Shown here: positions 17,495 to 27,623 of the stretch, one piece after another
Layout of the letters: every line of letters starts with the position of its first letter
Position numbering within the stretch: the stretch's first letter is position 1
NCBI RefSeq assembly: GCF_007859755.1
Contig: NZ_SJPF01000004.1
Location: 779,720-843,719, forward strand
Length of the DNA stretch: 64,000 nt
Source: Blastopirellula retiformator
GTDB taxonomy: Bacteria; Planctomycetota; Planctomycetia; Pirellulales; Pirellulaceae
Direction: 5' to 3'
Position numbers and translations under genes: made by a program
The notes under the pieces: model-generated
Told to the model about the DNA's origin: nothing
The model's database searches: none
Seen by the model: the letters and a program-made list of their open reading frames with translations, nothing else

Positions 17495-18021
17495 ATGCAG
17501 ACATCGATCCCAAAAAGCTGACGCCGAAATCGCCGATTTCCGAAGTCGCCTGGCGACTGTGGGAAAAAAAGAATCTGAACATCCATCGCGGTGTCGTCGA
17601 ATGGCATGTCGATCAACCGTTCGAGTCGGTTCATGATTTGGCGACGCATATTCGCACCGGCGTGAAAACCGAATTTAGACCAGGCTGGTTGCGTGGGTTT
17701 GGCTTTGGGACAGTACTGCACTTTCAATCGCTATCGCCCGATTTTGCTCAGATTTGCCAACATATCGATGGGCGCAATAAGAAGAATGGCGTCTGGCAGT
17801 GGGCCGTTCTGCAGTTTGATGACGACAAGGTTGCGATTGGCGTTCACACTTGGATGCACGGATATCTGCATCCTGTCTACGAGTCGATCTTAGCCCGACT
17901 GGAAGCGAACGGTTACCAGTGCAAGTCAACTGATGCCGAGGTCGACAAGCTGATCGCCACGCTCACCAAGATCCACGACTATTGCAGTCCGGTTCAGTTG
18001 GTGGCCCGTTTCATCCCGTAG
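17491..18021 (+). CDS. Hypothetical protein, 176 aa, coupled to upstream gene
   Basis: The start is taken as the GTG at 17491, which overlaps the preceding stop as GTGA; the frame is open further upstream only as an overlap with the preceding gene. The protein is soluble, rich in Trp and His, with segments such as LHFQSLSPDFAQICQHI and WQWAVLQFDDDKVAIGVHTWMHGYLHP. No known domain or catalytic motif was recognised. Translational coupling suggests it works with the membrane protein before it. Confidence 0.7.
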   Translation: MNADIDPKKLTPKSPISEVAWRLWEKKNLNIHRGVVEWHVDQPFESVHDLATHIRTGVKTEFRPGWLRGFGFGTVLHFQSLSPDFAQICQHIDGRNKKNGVWQWAVLQFDDDKVAIGVHTWMHGYLHPVYESILARLEANGYQCKSTDAEVDKLIATLTKIHDYCSPVQLVARFIP

Positions 18022-18057
18022 CTGCGATCGCACTTGCAGTCGTCTGCCGGATCTGAT

Positions 18058-18084
18058 CCGCGTCGTCGATTGGCGACGACGCGG
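18058..18084. terminator. Hairpin between convergent genes
   Basis: CCGCGTCGTCG-ATTGG-CGACGACGCGG is a perfect 11-bp stem between the stops of two convergent genes. It has no T run, so it could be a bidirectional Rho-independent-like stop or simply an mRNA 3' end hairpin. Confidence 0.45.
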
Positions 18085-18105
18085 TCTGCGATCCTGCGGA
18101 GACGC

Positions 18106-18969
18106 TTACTTGTACAAGAACAATAGCGTCTTGGCGTTCTCCAGCATCTTGTTGGTCGACGACCCAAACAGCGCTTCGCGGAAACCGCCGCTGCCGTAGG
18201 CGCCCATGATCACCGTGCGGGGCGCGATTTCGTCGATCACTTCCGACAATTGGTTGACGACGCTGCTGGTCAACTTGGTCGGATGCAACGTCGCTTGGAC
18301 CTGATGATAACGGAGCAGTTCGGCCGCTTCGTCGCAGTGCCTTTGGGCGACCGCCAGATCGCGATCGACGCTGACGACGTGCACCTTGGTCTCGGGGCGA
18401 CGCAGCCGCAGCAGCGTCCACATGTGCAGCGCGTGCGACGCGGGGATGCTGCCGTCGTAGCTGATCACCACCGAGTCGTTGGTCGGCGCCTCTTTCGGGA
18501 AGACGATCACCGGCCGGGCGTTGTCGAGCAACAAGCGGCGAACCGTCTCGCTAATCGTCTTGTGCGTCTCGTAGTGGAAGTTGGTGTCGTGACCGATCAT
18601 GATCACGTCGTGGGTACGCGATACCGCTTCGATCTGTTCGTACGGTAGACCTTCACTACGGACCGCGGTATGCGGTACGCCCGCTTCGACGCAGTCAGCC
18701 TCGAACTGGCTGAGGATCGCTTCCGCTTCTTCGTTCGCCTTGGCGAGCAAAGTTTCGTCGCGATCTTTCTTGTAGGCCCCGGCGCCTAGCGGCACCGCCA
18801 TCGGTGCGCAGATGTTGGGAGTGTCGACAACCGCCACGCCGGTCAGATGAATCGCCACGCTCGGCATGTCCTCGCGCTGATTGTGGTCGCGACAGAATCG
18901 AATGGCCATTCGCTTGGCGGTTTGACTCGCTTCGCTGGCGTCAAGCGCCAGTAGCACGCTGCGGATCAT
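18106..18969 (-). CDS. Tandem-domain universal stress protein
   Basis: The 287-residue protein contains two UspA-type domains. The first starts at residue 1 (SVLLALDASEAS) and ends near LLLDNARPVIVFPK; the second starts near SVVISYDGSIPAS and ends with IMGAYGSGGFREALFGSSTNKML, the ATP-binding G-x2-G-x9-G(S) style loop. USPs are cytoplasmic nucleotide-binding proteins linked to stress and growth arrest. The first domain has a less canonical loop (GHDTNFHYE), so ATP probably binds mainly in the second. The gene is monocistronic. Confidence 0.9.
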   Translation of the reverse strand: MIRSVLLALDASEASQTAKRMAIRFCRDHNQREDMPSVAIHLTGVAVVDTPNICAPMAVPLGAGAYKKDRDETLLAKANEEAEAILSQFEADCVEAGVPHTAVRSEGLPYEQIEAVSRTHDVIMIGHDTNFHYETHKTISETVRRLLLDNARPVIVFPKEAPTNDSVVISYDGSIPASHALHMWTLLRLRRPETKVHVVSVDRDLAVAQRHCDEAAELLRYHQVQATLHPTKLTSSVVNQLSEVIDEIAPRTVIMGAYGSGGFREALFGSSTNKMLENAKTLLFLYK

Positions 18970-19270
18970 CGAATCATTCCTTTCTAGCCCCGGTCAAACA
19001 ATTGCTCGCTCAGCTTTCTGCCGGCGAAGTTCCTCTTGATTCGACCTGTTGGGCGGCTATGGGATACCGCAAAACTATACCACAGCGATCCGCCGTGTGG
19101 GGATCGCCGATTGCGATCAAAACGGACGAAGGCGGCGTAATCGAACCATTGCGACTATCCAGCGCAAACGGCCTCGACTCGCTTCTCAATTTTATCGCGC
19201 AGCGGCAATTTAGAGAACCTGTCTCTTGTGCGGCAAACGGTCGCACGCCGTCAGATTCGACCCGCTTGCG
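18970..19270. other. Interval between the universal stress gene and the Lhr gene
   Basis: About 300 bp upstream of the universal stress gene and downstream of the helicase gene, both on the minus strand. It should contain the stress gene's promoter. No hairpin, repeat or credible small gene was identified. Confidence 0.35.
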
Positions 19271-22200
19271 CTAGCCGGCCGTGGAGCGCTTTCGCGGCAT
19301 TCCCAAGGGAATTTCTCGGGGTTCGACGCGTCTGCCGGCATGGAGAGCCCGCGTCATTTCGTGCATCTGGTCGGGCGGCGTTTCTAAATGAAAATCAATC
19401 TTTCCCGACCGTTTCGAGGCGACAATTTGCCCGTTGCGAATCACCAGCGAGTTCCCCGCAATTGCCGGAATTCGACCGCCAGGCGTAACCACGCCAAACA
19501 GGTTCACCGGATCGGCGGCGCTGATCGCAATCCAGTCGTCAACCGAGTCGTCATTTCGCAGTTTGCGGAGCGCGTAGATCGTCGCTTCGGTCGCGTATTG
19601 CTCGCCTGCTACATCCGCGATAAACCTCCCACCCCGGATTTCCCCTCTGCGCTCCATCCGGCGGAAAGCCGCAACCAAACGCCACCACGACGGCGCGGTC
19701 GATTCGCGGGTCAACACGTCGCGAAACACGACGCCATACCGGGCCAATAGCAGCCAGCACCAGTTCTGGGCGTGCTCGTCGCTCAAGGGCGTTTCGACGA
19801 TGCCGGGGAAGAGCGACCAGCGGCCGGTGCGGGTCACGACGCTACCGCGACGTTTCGCTTTTCGCTTCTTCAACACTTCGTCGACCATCTCCCGCACGCC
19901 AACAAACGAGTCGCACGAAATCAGGCCAAGCGCCGCCAACTCGCGGAGCGCTTCTTCCAGGTGGGTCGGCAACAGCTTCGTCAAGATTCGCAAGTCTTGA
20001 TCAAACAAGGCGCCGCGCTGCTTGAGAGCGTCGAGCACTTCGGTCGCGTTGCCGCGGGCCAGCGACTCGGCGTCTTGATGATCGGTCGGCAACAGCCAGC
20101 CAAGATTAGCTCGCAGCGCGATCGTCATCGGCAAGCTCTTGCGGAGCGACGCCATGCTCTTCCGCTCTTCGCCGCTGGGCGCCGGTGGACGCAATCGTCC
20201 CCAGGTCGCTTCGCCTGAGGCGAGCAGTTCGTCAAACCACGTGCCGTCGTAGTCGTCCATCCGGCCAGCCAGTAGACTCCGCTCCCAACTACCGGCCGCC
20301 GCTTGAAATCCTTGCAGTTGTTCCAGCGAATTCCGCAGCGCCCGCACGCCGCTGTTTTTCGCCGTACGAAGCAGATCATGATGCCGCACCAAAAAGCGGA
20401 GATACGTTTCCGGCGACGCCGGCTTGATCTGCTCGCGCAGGCCAGAAATCGTCAGGCGATGAATTCGCGCCAATAGCCGGCGGTCGCACCACTGCACCGT
20501 CTCAGCCGTTTGCTGCGGGTTGTCATAGAACTGGCCGCGGAGGACGGTCCCTTCTCCTTCCAACGCTTCGCACGCGGCGAAGACGCTCGCCGGCGGTAGG
20601 TCGAGTTGCTGGCCCAGTTCCTCGGCGCTAAACGGCCCCAAGTAAGGCGTCATGCCCCGAATCACTTCGACCCGGGCGACATGCTCTTCGATCTCGCGAG
20701 CAAACGAGGCAGGCAGCTCCAGCGCCGGCTCGGACTTCCCTTCTGGCCAGACCGCTTGCACGATCGGCAAATTCTCCAGCGCCACCCATAGCGGATCACC
20801 GGCGGTGCGCAAGTAACGAATCGCTCTCCCCTCCTCTTTCAGACGCGCAAAGTGAGACCGCCAATCGATGGCCTGCGTCTCGGGCAGAACGATCATCGAC
20901 GCCAGCACGTCATGCAGTTCGTCCGAATCGCGCACCGTCGGCCAGGCTTCTTGCCGCACGGTCGCAATCGCCTCGTACGACAACTTGCCTAGCTCTTTCA
21001 TTTCGCTGGTCGACAAAGTACGCCGCGTGGCGACGGCCCGCGTGCGGCGTTCTTCCAGCGGCGCCGGATCGAGGAAGGAGTACGGGTTGGCGTTGATCCG
21101 CTCATGGGCGAAAGGGGACGGTTCGCGGGTATCGCGCGGGACGAACTCAACCCGCCCTTCCTGCACGTCGATCAACATCTGCTTCCAGCGGACGATATCC
21201 ATCGCCTCGGTCATGCAGTCATGTAGCGTCTGCTGCACGATCGGATGATCGGGATACTCGATGTCGGCGCCATGGTTTTCCAAACAGCCGACCTGGTCGG
21301 GAAACGCCGCCGCCAACAGGTCGTCTGCCCGGAACCGCAACATGTGCGGGGGGACCTTCTTGCCGCCGATAAACCGAAGCAGCGCCAGCGCCCGCGTCAC
21401 GTTCCACCGCCAGCGCACGCCAAACATCGGCGCCGCCAACAGCGCCTGCTCGAGCAGTCGCGGGCCCGAGTCGATCGTCAGCATGCGAAACATGTCTTCT
21501 AGCGGAAAACTATGTTGCGGACCCAGCGACAAGACGATGCCGTCGTCGTCGGCGCTCGCCTGCAGTTCGAAGTCGAACGATCGACAAAACCGTTTACGAA
21601 ACGCCAAACCCCAGGCGCGGTTGATGCGCGTGCCGAGCGGCGAATGGACGACCAGTTGCATGGCGCCTGACTCGTCGAAGAACCGCTCGAAGACGATCTG
21701 CCGCTGGGTCGGCACCATGCCGATCGACGATTGCTGGGCGGCGACATAGCGGACTGCCTGCATGGCGGCGTAGCGTGACGCGGAACACTCGGTCTCGACC
21801 CACGCGACCGTCTCGGCGTCGAGTTGATCGAACGAGTTTTCGAGCACTCCTTCCGCTAATGCCGGCAGCTTGATCTTCTCTTTGCTCTTGTCGCGATCGG
21901 CCGCCACAATGCAGGCCGCCATCTCTTCGCGCAGCTGCGAAATCTCGCTCGACAGTTCGATCGTGCGGCCAGGCGACTCGCCAAACCAAAACGGGATGCT
22001 GGGCGGTTGCCCCTCGGCGTCATTCACCACCACCTCGCCATTACGGACGTAAGCGATCCGCCACGACGTATTGCCGAGCAAAAAGACGTCGCCGGCCAGG
22101 CTTTCGATCGCGAAGTCTTCGTCGACCGAACCGACGAACGTTTTGTCTCCTTCGGTCACGACGCGGTACTGGGCCGTATCAGGAATCGCCCCGCCGCTGG

Positions 22201-23674
22201 TGCTGGCGGCAATCCGGGCGCCACGGCGGGCTTTCAGCTTGCCGTTGATCGGGTCGCGATGGAGATAGGCGCCGTTTTTGATCGACCGGGTGAGACCGCG
22301 ATTGAGGATTTCGAGAACGCCGTCGTAATCTTCTCGCGATAGGTTGCGATAGGGGTACGCCTTGCGGAAGACGTCGTACAGCTCCCCTTCGTCGCACTCT
22401 TCGGCAGCGACTTCGGCGACGATCTGCTGAGCGAGAATGTCGAGCGGCTGCTCGGGGATCTCGATCCTGTCGAGCACTCCTTTGCGAATCGACCGCATTA
22501 GCGCGCAGCATTCGATCAGTTCGTCGCGGGTCAGCGGCATCAGCCGACCCTTGGGCGTAGCGCGCAAGGAGTGGCCCGAACGACCGACTCGCTGCAGGAA
22601 GTTGGCGATCGATCGCGACGAACCGATCTGCACGACCAAATCGATGTAGCCAACGTCGATACCCATCTCGAGCGATGCGGTGGCGACGATCGCCTTGAGT
22701 TGGCCCGCCTTCAGTCGCTGCTCGGCCGAGTGGCGAATCTCTTTCGCCAAACTGCCATGGTGCGATGTGATCACTTCTTCGCCAAGCGCCTCGGTCAGAC
22801 GATGCGCGACCCGCTCGGCCATGCGGCGGGTGTTGACGAAGACGAGCGTGCTGCGGTGCGAGTTAATCAGTTCGATCAGCTGATCGTAGACCTCGCTCCA
22901 TTGTTCGTTGGAGCAAACCGCTTCGAGCGGCGTCGGCGGCACGGCGATCTCCAGATCAAGATCGCGGCGATGCCCAGCGTCGACGATGGCACACTGGGGC
23001 GTGTTGCCTTCGTCATCGGAGGCTCCAACCAGGAAGGCGGCGATTTCTTCGATCGGTTTTTGCGTCGCCGACAAGCCAATCCGCACGGGGCGCTCGTGAC
23101 TAACCAGGCCGAGTCGCTCGAGGGTGAGCGTCAGGTGCGATCCTCGTTTGTCGCGGGCCAAAGCATGGATTTCGTCGACGATCACCGTGTCGACATGCTT
23201 GAGCGTGTGCCGCGCTTTGGCGGCGGTCAGAATCAGGTAGAGCGACTCCGGCGTCGTCACCAAAATGTGCGGGGGCCGGCGGAGCATCGCCTGACGTTGG
23301 CTGGCCGGCGTGTCGCCGGTGCGGACGGCGGTCCGGATTTGCGGCGGCAAAATTCCGCGGCGCTCGGCCAGATTGCAGATTTCTTCGAGCGGCGTTTCCA
23401 GGTTTCGCTGGATGTCGTTCGACAGCGCTTTCAGCGGCGAAACGTAGACGACGTAGGTAGCGTCACGCAGCGTGCCGGCCATCCAGCGGCGGAACAGGCG
23501 GTCGAGACAGACCATAAACGCCGCCAGCGTCTTACCAGAGCCGGTCGGCGCAGCGATCAGCGTATTTTGCCGACCGGCGATCGAAGGCCAACCTTGGGCC
23601 TGCGCATCGGTCGGCTCGCCAAACTTGGTCTGAAACCACTCGCGAACGATCGGATGAAACTGGTCGAGGATCAT
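19271..23674 (-). CDS. lhr: Lhr-type large DEAD/DEAH-box helicase
   Basis: The 1467-residue protein has superfamily 2 motifs: Q-like FGEPTDAQ (18-25), Walker A APTGSGKT (42-49), [20 protein letters not shown] (167-170), [32 protein letters not shown] and QRVGRSGH. A long C-terminal part with winged-helix and Lhr-specific regions follows. The length is close to E. coli Lhr (about 1540), so this is the full-length type, not a short Lhr-core. Such proteins unwind 3'-tailed RNA:DNA hybrids in repair. It is divergent from the PQQ-like gene. Confidence 0.92.
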   Translation of the reverse strand: MILDQFHPIVREWFQTKFGEPTDAQAQGWPSIAGRQNTLIAAPTGSGKTLAAFMVCLDRLFRRWMAGTLRDATYVVYVSPLKALSNDIQRNLETPLEEICNLAERRGILPPQIRTAVRTGDTPASQRQAMLRRPPHILVTTPESLYLILTAAKARHTLKHVDTVIVDEIHALARDKRGSHLTLTLERLGLVSHERPVRIGLSATQKPIEEIAAFLVGASDDEGNTPQCAIVDAGHRRDLDLEIAVPPTPLEAVCSNEQWSEVYDQLIELINSHRSTLVFVNTRRMAERVAHRLTEALGEEVITSHHGSLAKEIRHSAEQRLKAGQLKAIVATASLEMGIDVGYIDLVVQIGSSRSIANFLQRVGRSGHSLRATPKGRLMPLTRDELIECCALMRSIRKGVLDRIEIPEQPLDILAQQIVAEVAAEECDEGELYDVFRKAYPYRNLSREDYDGVLEILNRGLTRSIKNGAYLHRDPINGKLKARRGARIAASTSGGAIPDTAQYRVVTEGDKTFVGSVDEDFAIESLAGDVFLLGNTSWRIAYVRNGEVVVNDAEGQPPSIPFWFGESPGRTIELSSEISQLREEMAACIVAADRDKSKEKIKLPALAEGVLENSFDQLDAETVAWVETECSASRYAAMQAVRYVAAQQSSIGMVPTQRQIVFERFFDESGAMQLVVHSPLGTRINRAWGLAFRKRFCRSFDFELQASADDDGIVLSLGPQHSFPLEDMFRMLTIDSGPRLLEQALLAAPMFGVRWRWNVTRALALLRFIGGKKVPPHMLRFRADDLLAAAFPDQVGCLENHGADIEYPDHPIVQQTLHDCMTEAMDIVRWKQMLIDVQEGRVEFVPRDTREPSPFAHERINANPYSFLDPAPLEERRTRAVATRRTLSTSEMKELGKLSYEAIATVRQEAWPTVRDSDELHDVLASMIVLPETQAIDWRSHFARLKEEGRAIRYLRTAGDPLWVALENLPIVQAVWPEGKSEPALELPASFAREIEEHVARVEVIRGMTPYLGPFSAEELGQQLDLPPASVFAACEALEGEGTVLRGQFYDNPQQTAETVQWCDRRLLARIHRLTISGLREQIKPASPETYLRFLVRHHDLLRTAKNSGVRALRNSLEQLQGFQAAAGSWERSLLAGRMDDYDGTWFDELLASGEATWGRLRPPAPSGEERKSMASLRKSLPMTIALRANLGWLLPTDHQDAESLARGNATEVLDALKQRGALFDQDLRILTKLLPTHLEEALRELAALGLISCDSFVGVREMVDEVLKKRKAKRRGSVVTRTGRWSLFPGIVETPLSDEHAQNWCWLLLARYGVVFRDVLTRESTAPSWWRLVAAFRRMERRGEIRGGRFIADVAGEQYATEATIYALRKLRNDDSVDDWIAISAADPVNLFGVVTPGGRIPAIAGNSLVIRNGQIVASKRSGKIDFHLETPPDQMHEMTRALHAGRRVEPREIPLGMPRKRSTAG

Positions 23675-23835
23675 GATGATTTATCATAGCGGACTGTACA
23701 GGCGTGCATAGTCTCAAAACAACCGATCAGTCTTCGTCAATTCGTCGTTTTGTGAGCCTTCCAACGGCCCTTAGGCCACCTTGCGGGGTAAGATCAAGGT
23801 CGCAATCGCTTTGCCTTTCAGCCCAGAGGTTTCCT

Positions 23836-25275
23836 ATGCACCGCAACCTGCTTCGTTTGTTAACCGCCTGCCTGCTTCTGGTCGGCAACGTCGTGATGGC
23901 GGCCGACAGTTGGCCGCAATGGCGCGGCCCCAGCGCCGACGGCGTCTCGACCGGCACGCCGTCGACCGAGTGGTCGGCCGAGAAAAACATTGCCTGGAAG
24001 GTCGATGTGCCGGGCCGCGGCAGTTCGACGCCGATCATCTGGGGGGACAAGCTCTTCCTGCTGACCGCGATCGAAACCGACCAACCAGCCGCCGAAGAGG
24101 CGAGCGAAGCAACCGAAGCCGAAGAAGAGCAACCGCGCCCGGAGCGTAGCGAAGGAGATCGCCCCCGCAGACCGCGCGGCGAAGGGGGACGTCCGCCGGG
24201 CGCTGGCCCTGGCGGGCCCGGCGGCTTTGGCCGGGGTGGCGGACGAGGCGGTTTTGGTCGCCGTGAAGCGCCGAGCAAGCTGCACCAGTTTGTGGTGATC
24301 TGCTTGGACCGCAACACTGGCAAGACGCTGTGGCAGCAGGTCGCCGCCGAAGCGGTGCCGCACGAAGCGGGTCACGCGACCAACACGCTCGCTTCCGCGT
24401 CGCCGGTCACCGACGGCAAACGGCTCTACGTTTCGTTCGGGTCGTACGGCATCTTCGCCTACTCGCTGGATGGCGACCTGATCTGGAAGAAGGACCTCGG
24501 CAAGATGCAGACGCGGGCCGCGTTTGGCGAAGGCGCCTCGCCGGTGTTGGCCGATGACGCGCTGGTGGTCAATTGGGATCATGAAGGGGACTCGTTCATC
24601 ACAGCCCTCGACGCCGCCACCGGCGACACGCTCTGGAAAAAAGAGCGAGACGAGCCGACCAGTTGGAACACGCCGCTGGTGACCGAACTGGACGGCCGCA
24701 AGCAGGTGATCGTCAACGGCGCCAATCGCTCGCGCAGCTATGACCTGAAGACGGGCGACGTCATCTGGGAGTGCGGCGGTCAGGCGACCAACGCGATTCC
24801 CTCGCCGATTCGCCATGACAACCTGGTCTACTGCATGACCGGCTACCGCGGCTACGCGTTGTACGCGATTCCGCTCAACTCGACCGGCGACATCACCGAC
24901 ACCGACAAGGTCGCGTGGAGCCGCGAGAATGGGACGCCGTACATCGCTTCGCCTATTCTTTGCGACGGTCTGCTGTTTATCACCAAGGGACGCAATGCGG
25001 TGCTCAGCTGCGTCGATCCCAACACCGGCGAAACCTACTTCGAGAACGAAAGGCTCGACGGGCTTGATACCCTGTACGCTTCGCCGGTCGCCGCCGGAGG
25101 CAATCTGTACTTCTTTGCCCGCAATGGCGCCGCGATGGTGGTCAAGTGCGGCAAGACGTTTGAGATCGTCGCCGAGAATAAGCTGGATGACGAGTTCGAC
25201 GCGTCGCCAGCGATCATCGGCGACACGATGTACCTGCGCGGCGAGAAGACGCTCTACTGTATCGAAGCGAAGTAA
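23836..25275 (+). CDS. Secreted PQQ-like beta-propeller protein with RGG-type insert
   Basis: The 479-residue protein has a signal peptide (1-22), the planctomycete-type opening WPQWRGPSADGVS, and propeller repeats (AYSLDGDLIWKK, ALDAATGDTLWKKE, SYDLKTGDVIWECG, CVDPNTGETYFEN). These Trp-ending blades resemble the PQQ-binding-like superfamily; actual PQQ binding and enzyme activity are not shown. Residues about 82-148 are an acidic stretch followed by Arg/Gly/Pro-rich low complexity, inserted between the first blade strands. The ATG at 23836 gives the signal peptide. A strong terminator follows. Confidence 0.85.
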   Translation: MHRNLLRLLTACLLLVGNVVMAADSWPQWRGPSADGVSTGTPSTEWSAEKNIAWKVDVPGRGSSTPIIWGDKLFLLTAIETDQPAAEEASEATEAEEEQPRPERSEGDRPRRPRGEGGRPPGAGPGGPGGFGRGGGRGGFGRREAPSKLHQFVVICLDRNTGKTLWQQVAAEAVPHEAGHATNTLASASPVTDGKRLYVSFGSYGIFAYSLDGDLIWKKDLGKMQTRAAFGEGASPVLADDALVVNWDHEGDSFITALDAATGDTLWKKERDEPTSWNTPLVTELDGRKQVIVNGANRSRSYDLKTGDVIWECGGQATNAIPSPIRHDNLVYCMTGYRGYALYAIPLNSTGDITDTDKVAWSRENGTPYIASPILCDGLLFITKGRNAVLSCVDPNTGETYFENERLDGLDTLYASPVAAGGNLYFFARNGAAMVVKCGKTFEIVAENKLDDEFDASPAIIGDTMYLRGEKTLYCIEAK

Positions 25276-25292
25276 GACGCCGTGAAAAACGC

Positions 25293-25327
25293 AAAAAGGC
25301 CGCGAGCATGCTCGCGGCCTTTTTTAT
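25293..25327. terminator. Strong bidirectional terminator
   Basis: GGCCGCGAGC-AT-GCTCGCGGCC is a perfect 10-bp stem with AAAAA before it and TTTTTT after it, so it can stop both the PQQ-like gene (plus) and the lipoprotein gene at 25350 (minus). Confidence 0.88.
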
Positions 25328-25349
25328 TGGCGGGTATCGAATCGATCCG

Positions 25350-25748
25350 TTACTTCCGCGGCACGGCAAAGTCGTGCTGCGAATCTTCCTGCGGCAGATC
25401 GATCGTTTCCATGTGGGGCACAAAGATCGTGATGCCGCTATCGTTTTCGGAGTTGGCGACGCCGTCGTAGCCGGTGATTCGCACGTTATGCGGACCGCCG
25501 ATGACCCCACGATCGTGCGGCGTTTGGTACTGGCCGTTCTCGATCTTGGCGACCGTGCCGGGGCCGGTGTTGCCTTGTTTGGAATCAGGCGAGAACTCGA
25601 TCTCGCCAACCGGGATCGGCTGTCCACCGAAGGTGGCGGCGCCCGACAAGTGATAGCGCGGCGGCCCATCTTGCCGACTGCATCCCAGCGTCCAGGCTGC
25701 CGATAGGATCAGGGCAAACGCCGCGGTCTGTCGAAAACTTCGCTTCAT
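25350..25748 (-). CDS. Small lipoprotein paired with a DUF1559 protein
   Basis: The ATG at 25748 gives a lipoprotein signal with lipobox TLGC (C23). The 132-residue protein has a beta-rich body that looks like a carboxypeptidase-regulatory/transthyretin-like fold (LSGAATFGGQPIPVGEIEFSP, GQYQTP, NVRITGYDG). It lies 13 bp after the DUF1559 gene on the same strand, a pairing common in planctomycetes. The second pair at 28470-29947 has the same gene order. Likely anchored to an envelope membrane; role unknown. Confidence 0.8.
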   Translation of the reverse strand: MKRSFRQTAAFALILSAAWTLGCSRQDGPPRYHLSGAATFGGQPIPVGEIEFSPDSKQGNTGPGTVAKIENGQYQTPHDRGVIGGPHNVRITGYDGVANSENDSGITIFVPHMETIDLPQEDSQHDFAVPRK

Positions 25749-25761
25749 GATGCGTCTTATC

Positions 25762-26700
25762 CTAGTTGCGTCCAAAACCAGAGACCGGCAGACCATCGTT
25801 GCGAATCGCCAACTGACGATACATGTCGACGTCCATCGTCTCGACGAAGAACTGCACCGAAGCGTCGGTCATCAGCATCTGGCAACCGCCGGGGTGATAA
25901 CTGCCGAAACCGCGCGACTGCGTACTGTGCGTCGCATCGGTCAGCGAATTGATCGAAACGATGGCGCTGGCGATCGTTCCTCCCAGGACCCAATTGTTGG
26001 TCGAGTTGGCGCTGCTGGCCCAGCCGAAGTTCTTTCCGTCGGTGCGATCGTGCGTCTGGTACTTGCTTTCGCCGACGATGATCACATTGGTCGAACCGTC
26101 GACCGCACTGTTGAAACCAACCTTCGAGTTGATGTAGAGCATGCCGTCGGTATCCAATCCGCGATTGGCGTCGCTGGCGGCCCGGCACTGAAAATCAGGA
26201 CCGCCCCCCTGCACTCCCATGTAGCAGAGCAGGTTCTCTTGAATCGACGTCCGCGGATCAGACGGACACTGGTAAATCGGCAACACCTGTAGCCAGGCCG
26301 CTTGATTGGTCGCGCTTCCGGCGCCGTCAATCGGGTTCATCGTGAACCGCTCGTTGAAGTTAAACGAGTCGTGAAGCGCCGACTGTTCGATAAACGGCAG
26401 CATCAACACGGTCCACGGCGCGTATTCGCGATTGTTGCCGCCGCTCGAATAGCAGTTGCCGCTGGTCGCCGGAGCGTCGCGATCGGCGATAAAGCCCGAG
26501 GGAAACGAGCCGAACGTGTCGTGATAGTTGTGCAGCCCCAGACCAATGTTCTTCAGGTTATTGCTGCAACTCATCCGCCGCGCCGCTTCCCGAGCCTGCT
26601 GAACCGCCGGCAACAAGAGCGCGATCAAGACGCCGATGATGGCGATCACCACCAACAGCTCGACCAGCGTGAACCCTTTCCTTTTCTTCACCGCTTGCAT
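25762..26700 (-). CDS. DUF1559 pseudopilin-like protein
   Basis: The 312-residue protein begins with a type IV pilin-like N-terminal methylation segment (G9-F10[13 protein letters not shown]), followed by the DUF1559 signature [14 protein letters not shown] and [21 protein letters not shown]. The C-terminus has [17 protein letters not shown], the family's end motif. These proteins are expanded in planctomycetes and are thought to be exported and assembled by type II/IV pilin machinery; none of that machinery is nearby. The start is ATG at 26700. Confidence 0.9.
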   Translation of the reverse strand: MQAVKKRKGFTLVELLVVIAIIGVLIALLLPAVQQAREAARRMSCSNNLKNIGLGLHNYHDTFGSFPSGFIADRDAPATSGNCYSSGGNNREYAPWTVLMLPFIEQSALHDSFNFNERFTMNPIDGAGSATNQAAWLQVLPIYQCPSDPRTSIQENLLCYMGVQGGGPDFQCRAASDANRGLDTDGMLYINSKVGFNSAVDGSTNVIIVGESKYQTHDRTDGKNFGWASSANSTNNWVLGGTIASAIVSINSLTDATHSTQSRGFGSYHPGGCQMLMTDASVQFFVETMDVDMYRQLAIRNDGLPVSGFGRN

Positions 26701-26975
26701 AGAACACCCACTACATACGAGATGAATCCGTAATTCCCACTTCTAGGGAGCCGGAATCCATCTTAAGACATATAAATGGCAAGCGATAGATCGCCGTTTT
26801 TTTCGAGAATTTATTTGTCACGGCGCCGCTCGCGACTCCCCATCTGCGGCACAGGCGCCAAGCGGGCAAGCAAAAAATGCGCGCCGTTGCAGGACTATCC
26901 GATCGCATTGAGGGCGAGAATCTCCCCTTCCGCCAATTCGGTCCGCCGACAGCTCCGGCGGCAAAGCAGGCCGCC

Positions 26976-27623
26976 CTACTTCAACTTCTTCAGTTCGATC
27001 TTTCGAAATGCCGCCGATGTGTTCCAGGTCGAGATTCCCAGCGGCCGCATCGGCTCTTGTTCCCACCAGACGCTGAACTTCACCTCTTTCGGACTGACGC
27101 TGAAGATTGAGTCCCCATCGACCCACGCGGTCACCCACTCGGGCGTGACCCGCAACTTGATCTTGTACCACTGGTCGTTCTTGAACTCTTGATAGCCGGT
27201 AGCGCCATTCTCGACCGCCGTTAGATCGTCGACGTTCGACAATCCCGTCACGCCGCCCCCCCAGCCGCCGATGATCATCGTGCAGTGCTGGTCATGGATC
27301 GGAAAGGTGAGCCCGCAGAAGAAGTCGTCGCCGGCAGTCCGCTTCGCTTCCAGGGTGATCTCGTAGTCCATCTTCGGCGGTTGATCAGCGCGATAGATGC
27401 CGGTCGCCGAGTTTCCCTTCGCCAGATGCAACTCGCCCTCTTTGACGGTCACTTCGCCATGTCGATCGAACGACTTCTGATCGGCGATCTTCCAACCGGC
27501 GAGCGTCTTGCCGTCAAACAGTTTTTCAACCTCAGGCTCCTCGGCGTTCGCGCCCTGCGCGAGCACGACACTGCCGATCGCAAGAAGACAACCAAGCGAG
27601 GTCAATCTGGCGAGAGCAAACAT
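26976..27623 (-). CDS. Secreted DUF1080 (3-keto-disaccharide hydrolase-like) protein
   Basis: The 215-residue protein has a signal peptide (about 1-27) followed by the DUF1080 start EKLFDGKTLAGW and a concanavalin-like jelly-roll body (NGAT-GYQEFKNDQWYKIKLRV, VWVDGD-like strand, ending FRKIELKK). The family includes 3-keto-disaccharide/glycoside hydrolases and many uncharacterised secreted planctomycete proteins. It is short, one domain only. It sits between the two DUF1559 cassettes. The substrate is unknown. Confidence 0.85.
   Translation of the reverse strand: MFALARLTSLGCLLAIGSVVLAQGANAEEPEVEKLFDGKTLAGWKIADQKSFDRHGEVTVKEGELHLAKGNSATGIYRADQPPKMDYEITLEAKRTAGDDFFCGLTFPIHDQHCTMIIGGWGGGVTGLSNVDDLTAVENGATGYQEFKNDQWYKIKLRVTPEWVTAWVDGDSIFSVSPKEVKFSVWWEQEPMRPLGISTWNTSAAFRKIELKKLK

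Noticed and set aside
22571..23689. Plus-strand open frame of about 372 codons
   Set aside because: Antisense to the helicase core of the Lhr gene; shadow frame of GC-rich coding DNA.
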